A stretch of DNA of 64,000 nt from Rhizobiaceae bacterium (GTDB lineage Bacteria; Pseudomonadota; Alphaproteobacteria; Rhizobiales; Rhizobiaceae). The stretch lies in NCBI GenBank assembly GCA_028279875.1, contig JANQMU010000082.1, positions 1 to 64,000 of the forward strand, given 5' to 3'. This document shows, piece after piece, positions 48,126 through 56,749 of the stretch. The stretch's first letter is position 1, and every line of letters begins with the position of its first letter. Under the pieces are notes generated by a model. The model saw only the letters and a program-made list of their open reading frames with translations. It was not told the origin of the DNA and did not search any database. A program made the translations under genes and the position numbers.

Positions 48126-48944
48126 ATGGATACCGGTTTTTCGCCATTTGATCCGAACGGGCCGGAGTCCGACGAATATGGGAGCAGGGGGCCGCGGCTG
48201 CGCGATATCTCCCTGCGCATGATGGTTCCCAACATCATCACGGCACTGGCGATCTGTGCCGGACTGACCGGTATCCGGCTGGCCTTCGAAGAGCGGTTCG
48301 AACTGGCCGTGGCGATGGTTCTCGTCGCGGTATTTCTGGACGCGGTTGACGGCCGCATCGCGCGGCTGTTGAAATCGACCACCAAATTCGGCGCGCAGAT
48401 GGACTCGCTGGCCGACATCGTCAATTTCGGCGTCGCGCCGGCGCTGGTTCTCTATGCCTATCTGCTCGATCAGGTCCGCTCGTTCGGCTGGATCGCGGCG
48501 ATGATATACGCCATCGCCGCCGGCCTTCGCCTGGCCCGCTTCAATGTCATGGAAGAACGGCAGACCAAGGCCAGCTGGCAGTTGGATTATTTTCTCGGAA
48601 TTCCGGCGCCGGGCGGCGCTATACTCGTGCTGCTGCCGGTCTATCTCGGGTTTCTCGGCATCGAGACCAATGCGCTGTTTGCCTATCTGGCGTCGGTCTA
48701 CACACTTCTCATCGCGTTTCTTCTGGTCAGCCGCCTGCCTGTCTATTCCGGCAAATCTCTGGGCCAGAGGGTGCGCCGCGATCTTGTCTTCCCGCTGATG
48801 CTCGTCATCGTCCTCTATGTCGCCCTGCTGATGACATTCACCTGGGAAACCATGGCGGCGACGACCGTATTGTATATCGTGTCACTGCCCTTCGGCGCCC
48901 GCGCCTGGCGCAGGCGATACGGCCGCGAGAAGAATCCGGGCTGA
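48126..48944 (+). CDS. pssA: CDP-diacylglycerol-serine O-phosphatidyltransferase
   Basis: A 272-residue integral membrane enzyme that makes phosphatidylserine, the substrate of the adjacent Psd. The CDP-alcohol phosphatidyltransferase motif (DGxxARxxxxxxxxGxxxDxxxD) is complete at residues 75-97, read as DGRIAR...FGAQMDSLAD. It has about eight hydrophobic segments. It ends 6 bases from the convergent RND gene. Confidence 0.95.
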   Translation: MDTGFSPFDPNGPESDEYGSRGPRLRDISLRMMVPNIITALAICAGLTGIRLAFEERFELAVAMVLVAVFLDAVDGRIARLLKSTTKFGAQMDSLADIVNFGVAPALVLYAYLLDQVRSFGWIAAMIYAIAAGLRLARFNVMEERQTKASWQLDYFLGIPAPGGAILVLLPVYLGFLGIETNALFAYLASVYTLLIAFLLVSRLPVYSGKSLGQRVRRDLVFPLMLVIVLYVALLMTFTWETMAATTVLYIVSLPFGARAWRRRYGREKNPG

Positions 48945-48949
48945 ACACA

Positions 48950-51900
48950 TCACTCGGCGGCCTCCGGCCGGCTGATCGGCAGGTCGTCATTGTCGGCACG
49001 CGTGCCGGCGCCGCCCTGCGGCCAGCCCGCAGCGGGCGCCGTTCCATCGCCCGCGGGCAGCGGGGTGCGGCGCCCGATGATCCGGCTCCAGCTGTCCCTG
49101 ACATTCGCCGGAAGCGCCAGCATCGACGGGATCAAGACGAGCGTCAGCATGGTCGAGAACGCCAGCCCGAAAATGATTGCGGTCGACAATTGAACCCACC
49201 AGATGGCGGTGATGCCGCCGACGGAAACCGTCTGGGTGAAGAAGTTCATGTTGATCTGCAGCGCCATCGGCACCAGGCCGAGAATGGTGGTGACCGTTGT
49301 CAGAAGGATTGGGCGCAGCCGCTGGGCCGCCGTCTTGAGCGCCGCCTGGCGTGTGTCCGTGACACCTTCGTCGCGCATCCGGTTGAACGTATCGATCAGC
49401 ACGATCGCGTTGTTCACCACGATCCCGGCAAGCGCGACGATGCCCGTCCCGGTCATGATGATCGAGAAGCGCTGGCCGGTCACGGCCATCCCGAGCAGGA
49501 CGCCTGATACCGCGAGAATGACCGTCGAAAGCGTCAACACCGTCTGGTAGAAGGAGTTGAACTGCGTCAGCAGGATGATGAACATCATGAACAGGGCCGC
49601 AACCGCCGCCTTGCCGAGGAATTCGCCCGATTCCTGCTGCTCTTCGTCGGCGCCGCGGAACCGCAGGAACACATTGTCCGGCCATTCCTGGCTTTCCACC
49701 CAGGCCTGGACGGCCTTCACCGCATCGTCGGGCGTCGCTGCCCGCCCGTCGACCATCGCGCCCTCGGCGACGCTGGCCTTGACGTCCATCGCGTAAAGCC
49801 CGTCCCGTCTGGTGATGGAGGAGACCTTCTGCTGCGCCGAACGTTCGATGAAGTTGGAAATCGGCACCTGTCCGTTGGAGGTGCGCAGCTTCAATAGCTC
49901 GAACTGATCGAGCGTGCGTTCATCGCGCGGCAGGCGGACCCGGATATCGACCTCGTCTTCCGAGTCGTCCGGCCGGTAGGTACCGATCAGCACGCCATTG
50001 GTGACAAGCTGCACCATCGAGCCAACCTGGACGATGCCGGCATTGTAGCGTCCCGCCTGTTCGCGATCGACATCGAGCTGCCATTCAATGCCGGGCAGGG
50101 GACGTCCATCCTCCTGGTCCGACAGCAGTTCGACCGTATCGACATGGTCGCGAATGCGGCCGATGGTTTCAACCATCGTTTCGTAACTGGTCGATTTGAC
50201 CTCAAGCCGCAGATCCTTGCCGGTTGGCGGGCCGCCCTCGATCTTGCGGACTTCGACCTTGATTCCGGCCATGTTGGCGGTGCGCTGGCGGATGTCTTCG
50301 AAAATCTCGACCGCTCGCCGCCGGCAGCAGAAATCGGCGAGTTCGATCTGCAATTCGCCGATCACATCGGCCGGCTTGTCCTGAACGCCGCTCAGGAAAT
50401 CCAACCCGCCACCGCCGCCACCCGGCGCCGTCGCCGACATGACGACATTGTCGATGCCCTTGACTTGAAGGACCTCGGCCTCGACTTCCCCGACCAGATC
50501 GCGGATTTCCGCCGCCGACATGTTGCCGCGCGCCGAAACCAGCACGATCGCCACATCGGGCTCCTCGTCGACAAAGAATTCGACACCTTGGCTGTTCGCC
50601 GCGAAATACATGAAACTGGCGGCGGTCATTCCCAGTATGGCGACGATCACCGCAACATTGCCCCACAGCGTGCCGGCGGCAAACCGCAGGAAGCGGAGAT
50701 AGCCGCCGGTAATGCCGGGGACCTTCCTGACATCCAGTTCGGCTTTCGATGACAGCATCAGGGCCACATTGTCAGGTTCGGCGACCGGTTTGACGGTGCG
50801 GCGCGACGCGATGAGTTTCGAAATCCGGTAGCCAAGGACAAGGGCGACAACGGCCGTCAGCAGGCTGCCGGCCATCTGAACGCCCGCCTCGAAACCGGCG
50901 AACGGACCGAAATAGGCCGCAAAGCCGGCAACGGCGCCGACCAGCACGGCGGTCACCGCGTTGGCGCGCCGCGACACCGCCGCCGCGACCTGCGCGAACA
51001 CCGTGCCCGTCACCGGCAGGAAGATCAGTGCCGTCATCAGCGACGCCATCAGGACGATGATGACCATTTTCGGCAGATAGCTCATGAACTGACCGGGAAC
51101 GCCCGGCCACAACAGCAGCGGAAGAAAGGCCGCTAGGGTGGTCGCCGTCGAGGACACGACGGGCCAGAACATCAGTTTCGAGGCCCGTTTATAGGCGTCG
51201 GCGGGCTCCATGCCCTCGGCAATCTTGCGGTCGGCATATTCGGTGACGACGATCGCGCCGTCGACAAGCATGCCGACGGTCAGCACCATGCCGAACATGA
51301 CCATCATGTTCACGGTCATGCCGAGCCCGCCGAGAATGAGGAAAGCCAGCATGAAGGAGCCCGGGATCGCCAGGCCGACCAGCAGTCCGGACCGGATGCC
51401 CAGTGTCCCGACGACACAGATCATCACCAGCACGATGGCAGTCATGATCGACGATTGCAGCGAACCCAGCACCTCGAAAATGAAGCTCGACTGGTCGAGC
51501 AGGTAATTGATCCGGATGGAACTCGGCCAGTCCTTCGTAAAGGCGGTGACGACGGCGCGCACCTCGTCATTGTTCTCGATGATGTTGGTGCCGATGCGCT
51601 TGGTCACCTGGATCGAAATCGCAGGCTGGCCGTTGACCCGCGTGAAGGTCGACGGGTCCTTGAATGTCCGCCGGATCTCGGCGACTTCGCCGAGCGTTAC
51701 GACCCCTTCGCCACTCTGCTTGATCGGGATGGCGAAAACGTCCTGGGCGGATTCGACAAGTCCCGGCACCTTGACGTTGAACCGGCCGTTTCCGTCGTCG
51801 ATGAAACCGGCGGCGACCAGCTGGTTGTTCTGTGTCAGGGCGTTGAGCAGCTCATCCTGCGTGATGTCGTAGGATTCGAGCTTCATCAGGTCGACGACGA

Positions 51901-52453
51901 CCTCGAGCAGTTCCTCCCGGTCGCCTGCGAGGCTTGCCTCGCGGACCGTCGATATCGCCTCGATCTCATCCTTCAGGCGGCGCGCCAGATTGGTCAGCGT
52001 GCGCTCCGGCACATCGCCCGACAGGGTCACGATAATGGTCGGCTGCAGCGCGAAGTTGGTTTCCGTGATGGTCGGCTCATCGGCCTCCGAGGGCAGGTCC
52101 GCCTTGGCCTGGTCCACCTTGTCCCGGATATCGGCCAGCACCTCGTCCTTGTCGGTCTCGATGTTGAATTCCAGCACAATACCGGCATGCCCCTCGGAGG
52201 CGATCGCCGTCAGTTCCTTGAGGCCGTCGAGGCCGCGCAGCGATGTCTCCATCGGGCGGACCAGCAGCCGCTCGGCGTCACCCGGAGAGATGCCCTGCTG
52301 GCCGATCGAGACGTAGTAAACCGGGACATCGATGTCCGGATTGGCTTCCTTTGGAATGCCGATATAGGACATGATCCCCGCCGCGATCATGAAGATCATC
52401 AGCGTCAGGACGGTCTTCGGGCGTGAGATGATGGTTTGCAGGGCGGAGGTCAT
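48950..52453 (-). CDS. RND family efflux permease
   Basis: A 1,167-residue inner-membrane pump of the AcrB/HAE1 superfamily. It has the expected two-fold layout, with large periplasmic loops after TM1 and TM7. TM4 reads GMLVDGAIVV near residue 397, with DG in place of the usual DD pair. After TM6 (about 465-490) lie two further hydrophobic stretches (about 494-540) not expected in a 12-TM pump. The C-terminal tail is polar and Pro/Gly-rich. Its start overlaps the MFP stop by 4 bases. Substrates are not known. Confidence 0.92.
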   Translation of the reverse strand: MTSALQTIISRPKTVLTLMIFMIAAGIMSYIGIPKEANPDIDVPVYYVSIGQQGISPGDAERLLVRPMETSLRGLDGLKELTAIASEGHAGIVLEFNIETDKDEVLADIRDKVDQAKADLPSEADEPTITETNFALQPTIIVTLSGDVPERTLTNLARRLKDEIEAISTVREASLAGDREELLEVVVDLMKLESYDITQDELLNALTQNNQLVAAGFIDDGNGRFNVKVPGLVESAQDVFAIPIKQSGEGVVTLGEVAEIRRTFKDPSTFTRVNGQPAISIQVTKRIGTNIIENNDEVRAVVTAFTKDWPSSIRINYLLDQSSFIFEVLGSLQSSIMTAIVLVMICVVGTLGIRSGLLVGLAIPGSFMLAFLILGGLGMTVNMMVMFGMVLTVGMLVDGAIVVTEYADRKIAEGMEPADAYKRASKLMFWPVVSSTATTLAAFLPLLLWPGVPGQFMSYLPKMVIIVLMASLMTALIFLPVTGTVFAQVAAAVSRRANAVTAVLVGAVAGFAAYFGPFAGFEAGVQMAGSLLTAVVALVLGYRISKLIASRRTVKPVAEPDNVALMLSSKAELDVRKVPGITGGYLRFLRFAAGTLWGNVAVIVAILGMTAASFMYFAANSQGVEFFVDEEPDVAIVLVSARGNMSAAEIRDLVGEVEAEVLQVKGIDNVVMSATAPGGGGGGLDFLSGVQDKPADVIGELQIELADFCCRRRAVEIFEDIRQRTANMAGIKVEVRKIEGGPPTGKDLRLEVKSTSYETMVETIGRIRDHVDTVELLSDQEDGRPLPGIEWQLDVDREQAGRYNAGIVQVGSMVQLVTNGVLIGTYRPDDSEDEVDIRVRLPRDERTLDQFELLKLRTSNGQVPISNFIERSAQQKVSSITRRDGLYAMDVKASVAEGAMVDGRAATPDDAVKAVQAWVESQEWPDNVFLRFRGADEEQQESGEFLGKAAVAALFMMFIILLTQFNSFYQTVLTLSTVILAVSGVLLGMAVTGQRFSIIMTGTGIVALAGIVVNNAIVLIDTFNRMRDEGVTDTRQAALKTAAQRLRPILLTTVTTILGLVPMALQINMNFFTQTVSVGGITAIWWVQLSTAIIFGLAFSTMLTLVLIPSMLALPANVRDSWSRIIGRRTPLPAGDGTAPAAGWPQGGAGTRADNDDLPISRPEAAE

Positions 52454-53577
52454 GAGTTGCTTTCAGCTTTCATGGTCTTTGCAGCGATATCGGCAGCAAT
52501 GGCCTCGACCGCCTGTCCTGGGATGACGTAGTCCTGACCAACCGTGATCACCCTGGTGTCCGGCTGGAGGCCGGTGACCCACATGGTCTCCGGCGTATGG
52601 GCGATGATCTGCAGCTCCTGGAAGGAGACCGAATTGTCACCATTGACGATCCGGACGCCGATATCGCCCTTGTCGTCGAGCGTGAGCCAGGAGGGTTTGA
52701 CCCGGTAGGCTTCGGTTCCCTCGAGCTGAATCAGCGCCGAGGCGGTGATGCCGTCCCGCAGCAGCCGATCGGCATTGGGCAGTTCGATTTCGACCAGGAA
52801 GGTTCGGGTCGCGGCATCGGCCGACGGCGATATGTAGCGGATCGCGCCGGTCACGGTCTCGCCTGACACCAGCGTGACCTGTGCCGGGTCGCCGGCCGCG
52901 ATGGAGCCGACCCGGCGTTCGGAAACCTGCCCGACAAACATCATCGGATCGGCGTTGATGAGCGTGATGCAGACCCCGCCGATCGTCAGATTGTCGCCGA
53001 TCTCGGCGATCGGATCCTGCACGATGCCGTCGGCGGTCGCGAGAATGTCCGTATAGGACAGCTCACGCTCGGCCTCGGCCAGCGTTGCCGTCGCGCCGTC
53101 CATCTGCGCCTTGAGGGCCTTGACCCGCGTTTCGGACGTGTAGCCCTTTTCGCGCAGTTCCACGGCGCCGTCATGATCGAATATGGCCTGGTCCAGGGCG
53201 GCGGTGGCCCGGGCAACCGCGGCTTGCCGCACGCCGCGGTCGAGCTGGCACACGAGATCGCCGGTCTTGACCCTGTCGCCCTTGGAGACAAACCGCTTTT
53301 CAAGCGTGCCGGCCGTTTCGGCGCGCACAGAGACGACCTTGTCGGCCTCTGTGCGTCCGCGCACCAAAAGGGTCTCGGGGCGGATTTCCGGGTTGACCGT
53401 GACATAGCGAACCTTGAAAAGCGCGTCGTCGCCGGATTGCCGCTCGGCCGGCGGCGGTACGGCGTTTTCCGAATTTGCCTGTCCACCGACGACGATGTCG
53501 CCGGTGCCCATCCAGCCCAGCACCGCGCCCGCAATGACGAGGGCCGCAACATGGGATCCCTTGATACGAAAAGCCAT
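52450..53577 (-). CDS. RND efflux membrane fusion protein
   Basis: A 375-residue periplasmic adaptor of the HlyD/AcrA family. An N-terminal membrane anchor (about residues 9-30) is followed by the lipoyl/hairpin module: VRAETAGTLEKRFVSKGDRVKTGDLVCQLD begins it, a coiled-coil hairpin spans about 100-155, and a beta-barrel and membrane-proximal domain follow. It connects the adjacent RND permease to an outer-membrane channel. The start (ATG 53577) follows the PadR gene by 19 bases. No outer-membrane factor gene is next to it. Confidence 0.92.
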   Translation of the reverse strand: MAFRIKGSHVAALVIAGAVLGWMGTGDIVVGGQANSENAVPPPAERQSGDDALFKVRYVTVNPEIRPETLLVRGRTEADKVVSVRAETAGTLEKRFVSKGDRVKTGDLVCQLDRGVRQAAVARATAALDQAIFDHDGAVELREKGYTSETRVKALKAQMDGATATLAEAERELSYTDILATADGIVQDPIAEIGDNLTIGGVCITLINADPMMFVGQVSERRVGSIAAGDPAQVTLVSGETVTGAIRYISPSADAATRTFLVEIELPNADRLLRDGITASALIQLEGTEAYRVKPSWLTLDDKGDIGVRIVNGDNSVSFQELQIIAHTPETMWVTGLQPDTRVITVGQDYVIPGQAVEAIAADIAAKTMKAESNS

Positions 53578-53596
53578 TTCGCGCTCTCCTGTCGCT

Positions 53597-54151
53597 CTAT
53601 TCTGCCGTTTGCGGCTCCGGCGCGTCGGTGCGCGCCAGGGCTTCGAGTTCATGTCTGTGCTCGATGAGATGTTCGAGACTGGCCTTGGTGACCGAGCGTC
53701 CATAGCCGGCAATCCACTTCATGCCGGGCAAACCGCCCGCAAGACAGGAATTGACCGATTCAAGCATCTCAAGTTTGTCCTGCAAGTGCTTGATTCGTTT
53801 ATCTATCGCGTGGACGAGGGTGTCCCGGTCGACCAATTCCGAGCAAAGGGCGGTGAGAAGGAACTCCGACTTGAAGGAATCGGGCCGCGGCATGACCTGT
53901 AGCGATTCGATCAGTTCCTGCCGTCCCTTTTCGGTGATCGAATAGATCTTGCGGGGCGGTTTGCCGGATTCATACTCCTCGCGTACGGTCACGCACTCAT
54001 CCTCCTGCAGCCGTGACAGTGCCGGATAGATCGAGCCGAAACTCGCGTCGACGAAGTAGGAAAAGCGGTCCTCCGTCGACATTTTCTTGATCTCGTAGCC
54101 GGTCGCATCGGAAAAATGCAGAATGGCGAGACACACGGATCTGACGTTCAT
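53597..54151 (-). CDS. PadR family transcriptional regulator
   Basis: A 184-residue regulator. The N-terminal winged helix (VRSVCLAILHFSDATGYEIKK through FGSIYPALSRLQEDECVTV, residues 3-60) is the PadR DNA-binding domain; a C-terminal helical domain (about 95-165) dimerises. AGAGGT lies seven bases before ATG 54151. It heads the MFP-RND operon and probably represses it, using the AT-rich site at 54203-54240. A ligand cannot be predicted. Confidence 0.9.
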   Translation of the reverse strand: MNVRSVCLAILHFSDATGYEIKKMSTEDRFSYFVDASFGSIYPALSRLQEDECVTVREEYESGKPPRKIYSITEKGRQELIESLQVMPRPDSFKSEFLLTALCSELVDRDTLVHAIDKRIKHLQDKLEMLESVNSCLAGGLPGMKWIAGYGRSVTKASLEHLIEHRHELEALARTDAPEPQTAE

Positions 54152-54482
54152 AATGAAACCTCTGTGCCCGGCACTACCCATGGCATGCCGTGCTGTTGGC
54201 GAGCATATAGTTACGCAATATATATCAAACAAGAATATGCACGAAAAATATATATATGGAAACAATATGTGATGTGATGCCGTTCCGCGCGGCCGGAGCA
54301 GCAGGGACCGAACGGGCATAAAACGGGATTGCAGGTGACCGGTCATGACAGCGTTTACGCCGAACGACGCCGTTTGGATGACCCGTCACTGACGGAGTAG
54401 GGGGAGCCGTCGGTACACGAAGTACAGAGAACGTCCTCAAGCGCCAGCCGTAGCGACCGGATACCCGTCGATCTTGACCGCT
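54152..54482. other. Control region upstream of the PadR operon
   Basis: A 331-base region with a strongly A+T-rich core (about 54203-54265). It holds the PadR promoter/operator candidate. The rest (54280-54480) shows no gene and no clear terminator for the outer-membrane gene ending at 54483, whose transcript runs into this region. Confidence 0.5.
54203..54240 (-). promoter_or_regulatory. Candidate PadR promoter and operator
   Basis: Inverted repeat GCATAT (54203-54208) and ATATGC (54235-54240), centres about 32 bases apart (three helical turns). On the minus strand TTGTTT, a 17-base spacer and TATATG form a promoter inside the repeat. PadR-type proteins often bind AT-rich dyads over their own promoter, so autoregulation is plausible. 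Confidence 0.45.
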
Positions 54483-56531
54483 TTACAGTGGTAGCGGCAC
54501 GTTGAGCTTGTAGTTCAGCCCGATCCGGAAAAGATGTGCATCGAAGCCGAAATCGACGTCCTGGTTGGCACTCGTGTCGTAGACCAGGTTCTTGTCGGCG
54601 GTGACGAGATAGAGATATTCCGATTTGAAGGACCAGCGGTCCGAGAGCCGCGTCTCGACGCCGGCGCCGGCCACGAGGCCGGGTTGCGTGCCGCTCCAAG
54701 CGATACTTTGATCATCGTCGATCGAGCACGGGTCGCCACTATTGCCGCAATGCTCGACGCCGGCCAGCGCCAGGCCACCGGTCACATAGGCCATGGCCTT
54801 GTCGTTGGCGACGCCCATGCGCCCCCGCACCGTCGCCAGCCAGTCCATATTCGCCTTGACATAGGAATCGGTGGGATTGAAGCGGTCGATGAACGTTCTT
54901 TCTTCACTGAATCCGGTCCAGCTCACATCGCTCTCGAGGCCGAAGACAAGGCCACCCTTCTGGTGGTTGTAACCGGCCTGGGCACCGGCAATGCCGGCAA
55001 AGCCGCGCAGATCGAAATCGCCATCTGGGTTTTCAAACATATCCCAGCTCCAGTCCATGGCGCGTCCGTTGAAGGACCCGATGCCGCCGCTCACGCCAGC
55101 ATAAAGGCCTTGCCAGAGCCCGCCGGACGGCACGTCTGAACCGCCGCCCGCCGGCAACCCGCCCAGGTGATAGTTCAAGCCGGCCCGGAACAGATGCGCG
55201 TCGAAGCCGAAATCGATGTCCCGATCATTGGCCGTATCGTAGACGATGTTCTGGTCTGCGGTGACGAGATAGAGATATTCCGACTTGAAGGACCAGCGGT
55301 CCGAAAGCCGCGCCTCGACGCCGGCTCCGGCAACAAGGCCCGGCTGCGTACCGCTCCAGGCGATGTTCTCATCATTGTCGATCGAGCACGGGGCACTCGG
55401 CTCGTTATTGGCGCAGTGTTCGACGCCGGCCAGGGCCAGACCGCCGGTGACATAGGCCATCGCCTGGTCGTTGGCGACGCCAATGCGCCCGCGCACTGTC
55501 GCCAGCCAGTCCATATTGGACTTGACATAGCTGTCGAGAGTGGTCCCGTCGAGGAATGTCCTGTCTTCGCTGAAACCGGTCCAGCTCACATCGCCCTCGA
55601 GGCCGAAGACAAGGCCGCCATGCTGGTGGTTATAGCCGGCCTGGGCGCCGGCGATGCCTGCAAAGCCGCGCTGATCGATATCACCGTCAGGATCCGAAAA
55701 GGCACCGCGATCCCAATCCGTCGCCCGCCCGTTGAAGGAACCGATCCCGCCGCTGACGCCGGCATAAAGACCCTGCCAGGGACCATCTGCAGGTACGTCG
55801 GAGCCGCCGCCTGTCGGCAATCCGCCAAGATGGTAGTTCAGCCCGACCCGGAAAATATGCGCATCGAAACCGAAATCGACGTCCTGGTTGCTAGCCGCAT
55901 CGTAGACGATATTCTTGTCGGCGGTGACCAGATAGAGATATTCCGACTTGAAGGACCAGCGGTTCGAGAGCCACGCCTCGACGCCGACGCCGGCCACGAG
56001 GCCGGGTCGCGTGCCGCTCCAGGCGATTTCGTCATTGCCATCGATCAGGCACGGATTATTTTCATTGCCGCAATGCTCGACCCCCGCCAGCGCCAAGCCG
56101 CCGGTAACATAGGCCATCGCCCTGTCGTTGACGAGGCCCATGCGGCCGCGAACCGTCGCCAGCCACCCCATTTTTGCCTTGACGTAGTGATCGCCGGAAA
56201 ATGATCGGTCTTTGTTGAAACCGGTCCAGCTCACATCACCTTCAAGGCCGAGGACAACGCCGCCGAGTTGGGTATTGTAGCCGGCCTGCGCGCCGAAGAT
56301 GCCGGCAAAGCCGCGCAGATCGATGTCGCCGTCCGGATTTTCAAAGAGGTCGTAGCCCCAGTCCATGGCGCGCCCGTTGAAGGACCCGATCCCGCCACTG
56401 ACGCCGCCGTAGAACCCGGTCCAAGTGTTGACCGGCGAAGCGGGATCATCTGCCAAAGACGGCCCCACACACAGGCTGACCGAAACCATGGCCGCGGATG
56501 CCAGGAATACTGACCGGACGCTATTACCCAT
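54483..56531 (-). CDS. Outer-membrane protein with three tandem 8-stranded beta-barrel units
   Basis: A 682-residue protein. After a signal peptide (residues 1-27) come three closely similar copies of an Omp25/31-like barrel: about residues 37-236, 252-457 and 473-682, with periods of 215 and 221. Each begins W(T/Q)G(F/L)Y(A/G)GVSGGIGSFNGRA and ends FGFDAH(I/L)FR(V/A/I)GLNY. Two short linkers (GGLPTGGGSDVPADG and GGLPAGGGSDVPSGG) join them. Each copy has one cysteine pair in the same loop. Single-barrel relatives are about 220-250 residues. The final residues (NYKLNVPLPL) lack the usual terminal aromatic. It could fold as three linked barrels or one large barrel. Confidence 0.9.
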   Translation of the reverse strand: MGNSVRSVFLASAAMVSVSLCVGPSLADDPASPVNTWTGFYGGVSGGIGSFNGRAMDWGYDLFENPDGDIDLRGFAGIFGAQAGYNTQLGGVVLGLEGDVSWTGFNKDRSFSGDHYVKAKMGWLATVRGRMGLVNDRAMAYVTGGLALAGVEHCGNENNPCLIDGNDEIAWSGTRPGLVAGVGVEAWLSNRWSFKSEYLYLVTADKNIVYDAASNQDVDFGFDAHIFRVGLNYHLGGLPTGGGSDVPADGPWQGLYAGVSGGIGSFNGRATDWDRGAFSDPDGDIDQRGFAGIAGAQAGYNHQHGGLVFGLEGDVSWTGFSEDRTFLDGTTLDSYVKSNMDWLATVRGRIGVANDQAMAYVTGGLALAGVEHCANNEPSAPCSIDNDENIAWSGTQPGLVAGAGVEARLSDRWSFKSEYLYLVTADQNIVYDTANDRDIDFGFDAHLFRAGLNYHLGGLPAGGGSDVPSGGLWQGLYAGVSGGIGSFNGRAMDWSWDMFENPDGDFDLRGFAGIAGAQAGYNHQKGGLVFGLESDVSWTGFSEERTFIDRFNPTDSYVKANMDWLATVRGRMGVANDKAMAYVTGGLALAGVEHCGNSGDPCSIDDDQSIAWSGTQPGLVAGAGVETRLSDRWSFKSEYLYLVTADKNLVYDTSANQDVDFGFDAHLFRIGLNYKLNVPLPL
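54486..55115 (-). repeat. Barrel repeat unit 3
   Basis: Codons for residues 473-682. Closely matches unit 2, especially over the WLATVRGR-to-YLVTADK segment; differs mainly in the first surface loop and the cysteine loop (EHCGNSGDPC). Confidence 0.85.
55116..55778 (-). repeat. Barrel repeat unit 2 with linker
   Basis: Codons for residues 252-472, including the second linker. The cysteine loop is two residues longer than in unit 3 (EHCANNEPSAPC). Repeat period to unit 3 is 663 bases. Confidence 0.85.
55779..56423 (-). repeat. Barrel repeat unit 1 with linker
   Basis: Codons for residues 37-251, including the first linker. It is the most divergent of the three (for example QLGGVVLGLEGD against HGGLVFGLEGD). 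Repeat period to unit 2 is 645 bases. Confidence 0.85.
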
Positions 56532-56573
56532 GCCCCAAGCAAAGCCCCAAATTGGTATGCACGGTCAATTGGC

Positions 56574-56595
56574 TTGATTCGTCAAATTAAATCAA
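56574..56595. promoter_or_regulatory. Inverted repeat upstream of the triple-barrel gene
   Basis: TTGATT (56574-56579) and AATCAA (56590-56595) form a six-base inverted repeat with a 10-base AT-rich centre, 43 bases upstream of the ATG. It contains one GANTC site. It may be an operator or part of the promoter; no regulator can be named. Confidence 0.35.
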
Positions 56596-56749
56596 CGTTC
56601 TCCTTACACGTTCGTTCCATTTGCCGCTCTCCATGGTAGAAACAGCGAGGAATGTGGCATCAAAGCCAAGCATCGTTCACCCTCGCAATCGCCTATCAGG
56701 CAGTTGCGCCGGGCAGGCTCGTTGCCTCGCCAGGGCATCGCAAAAGGCT

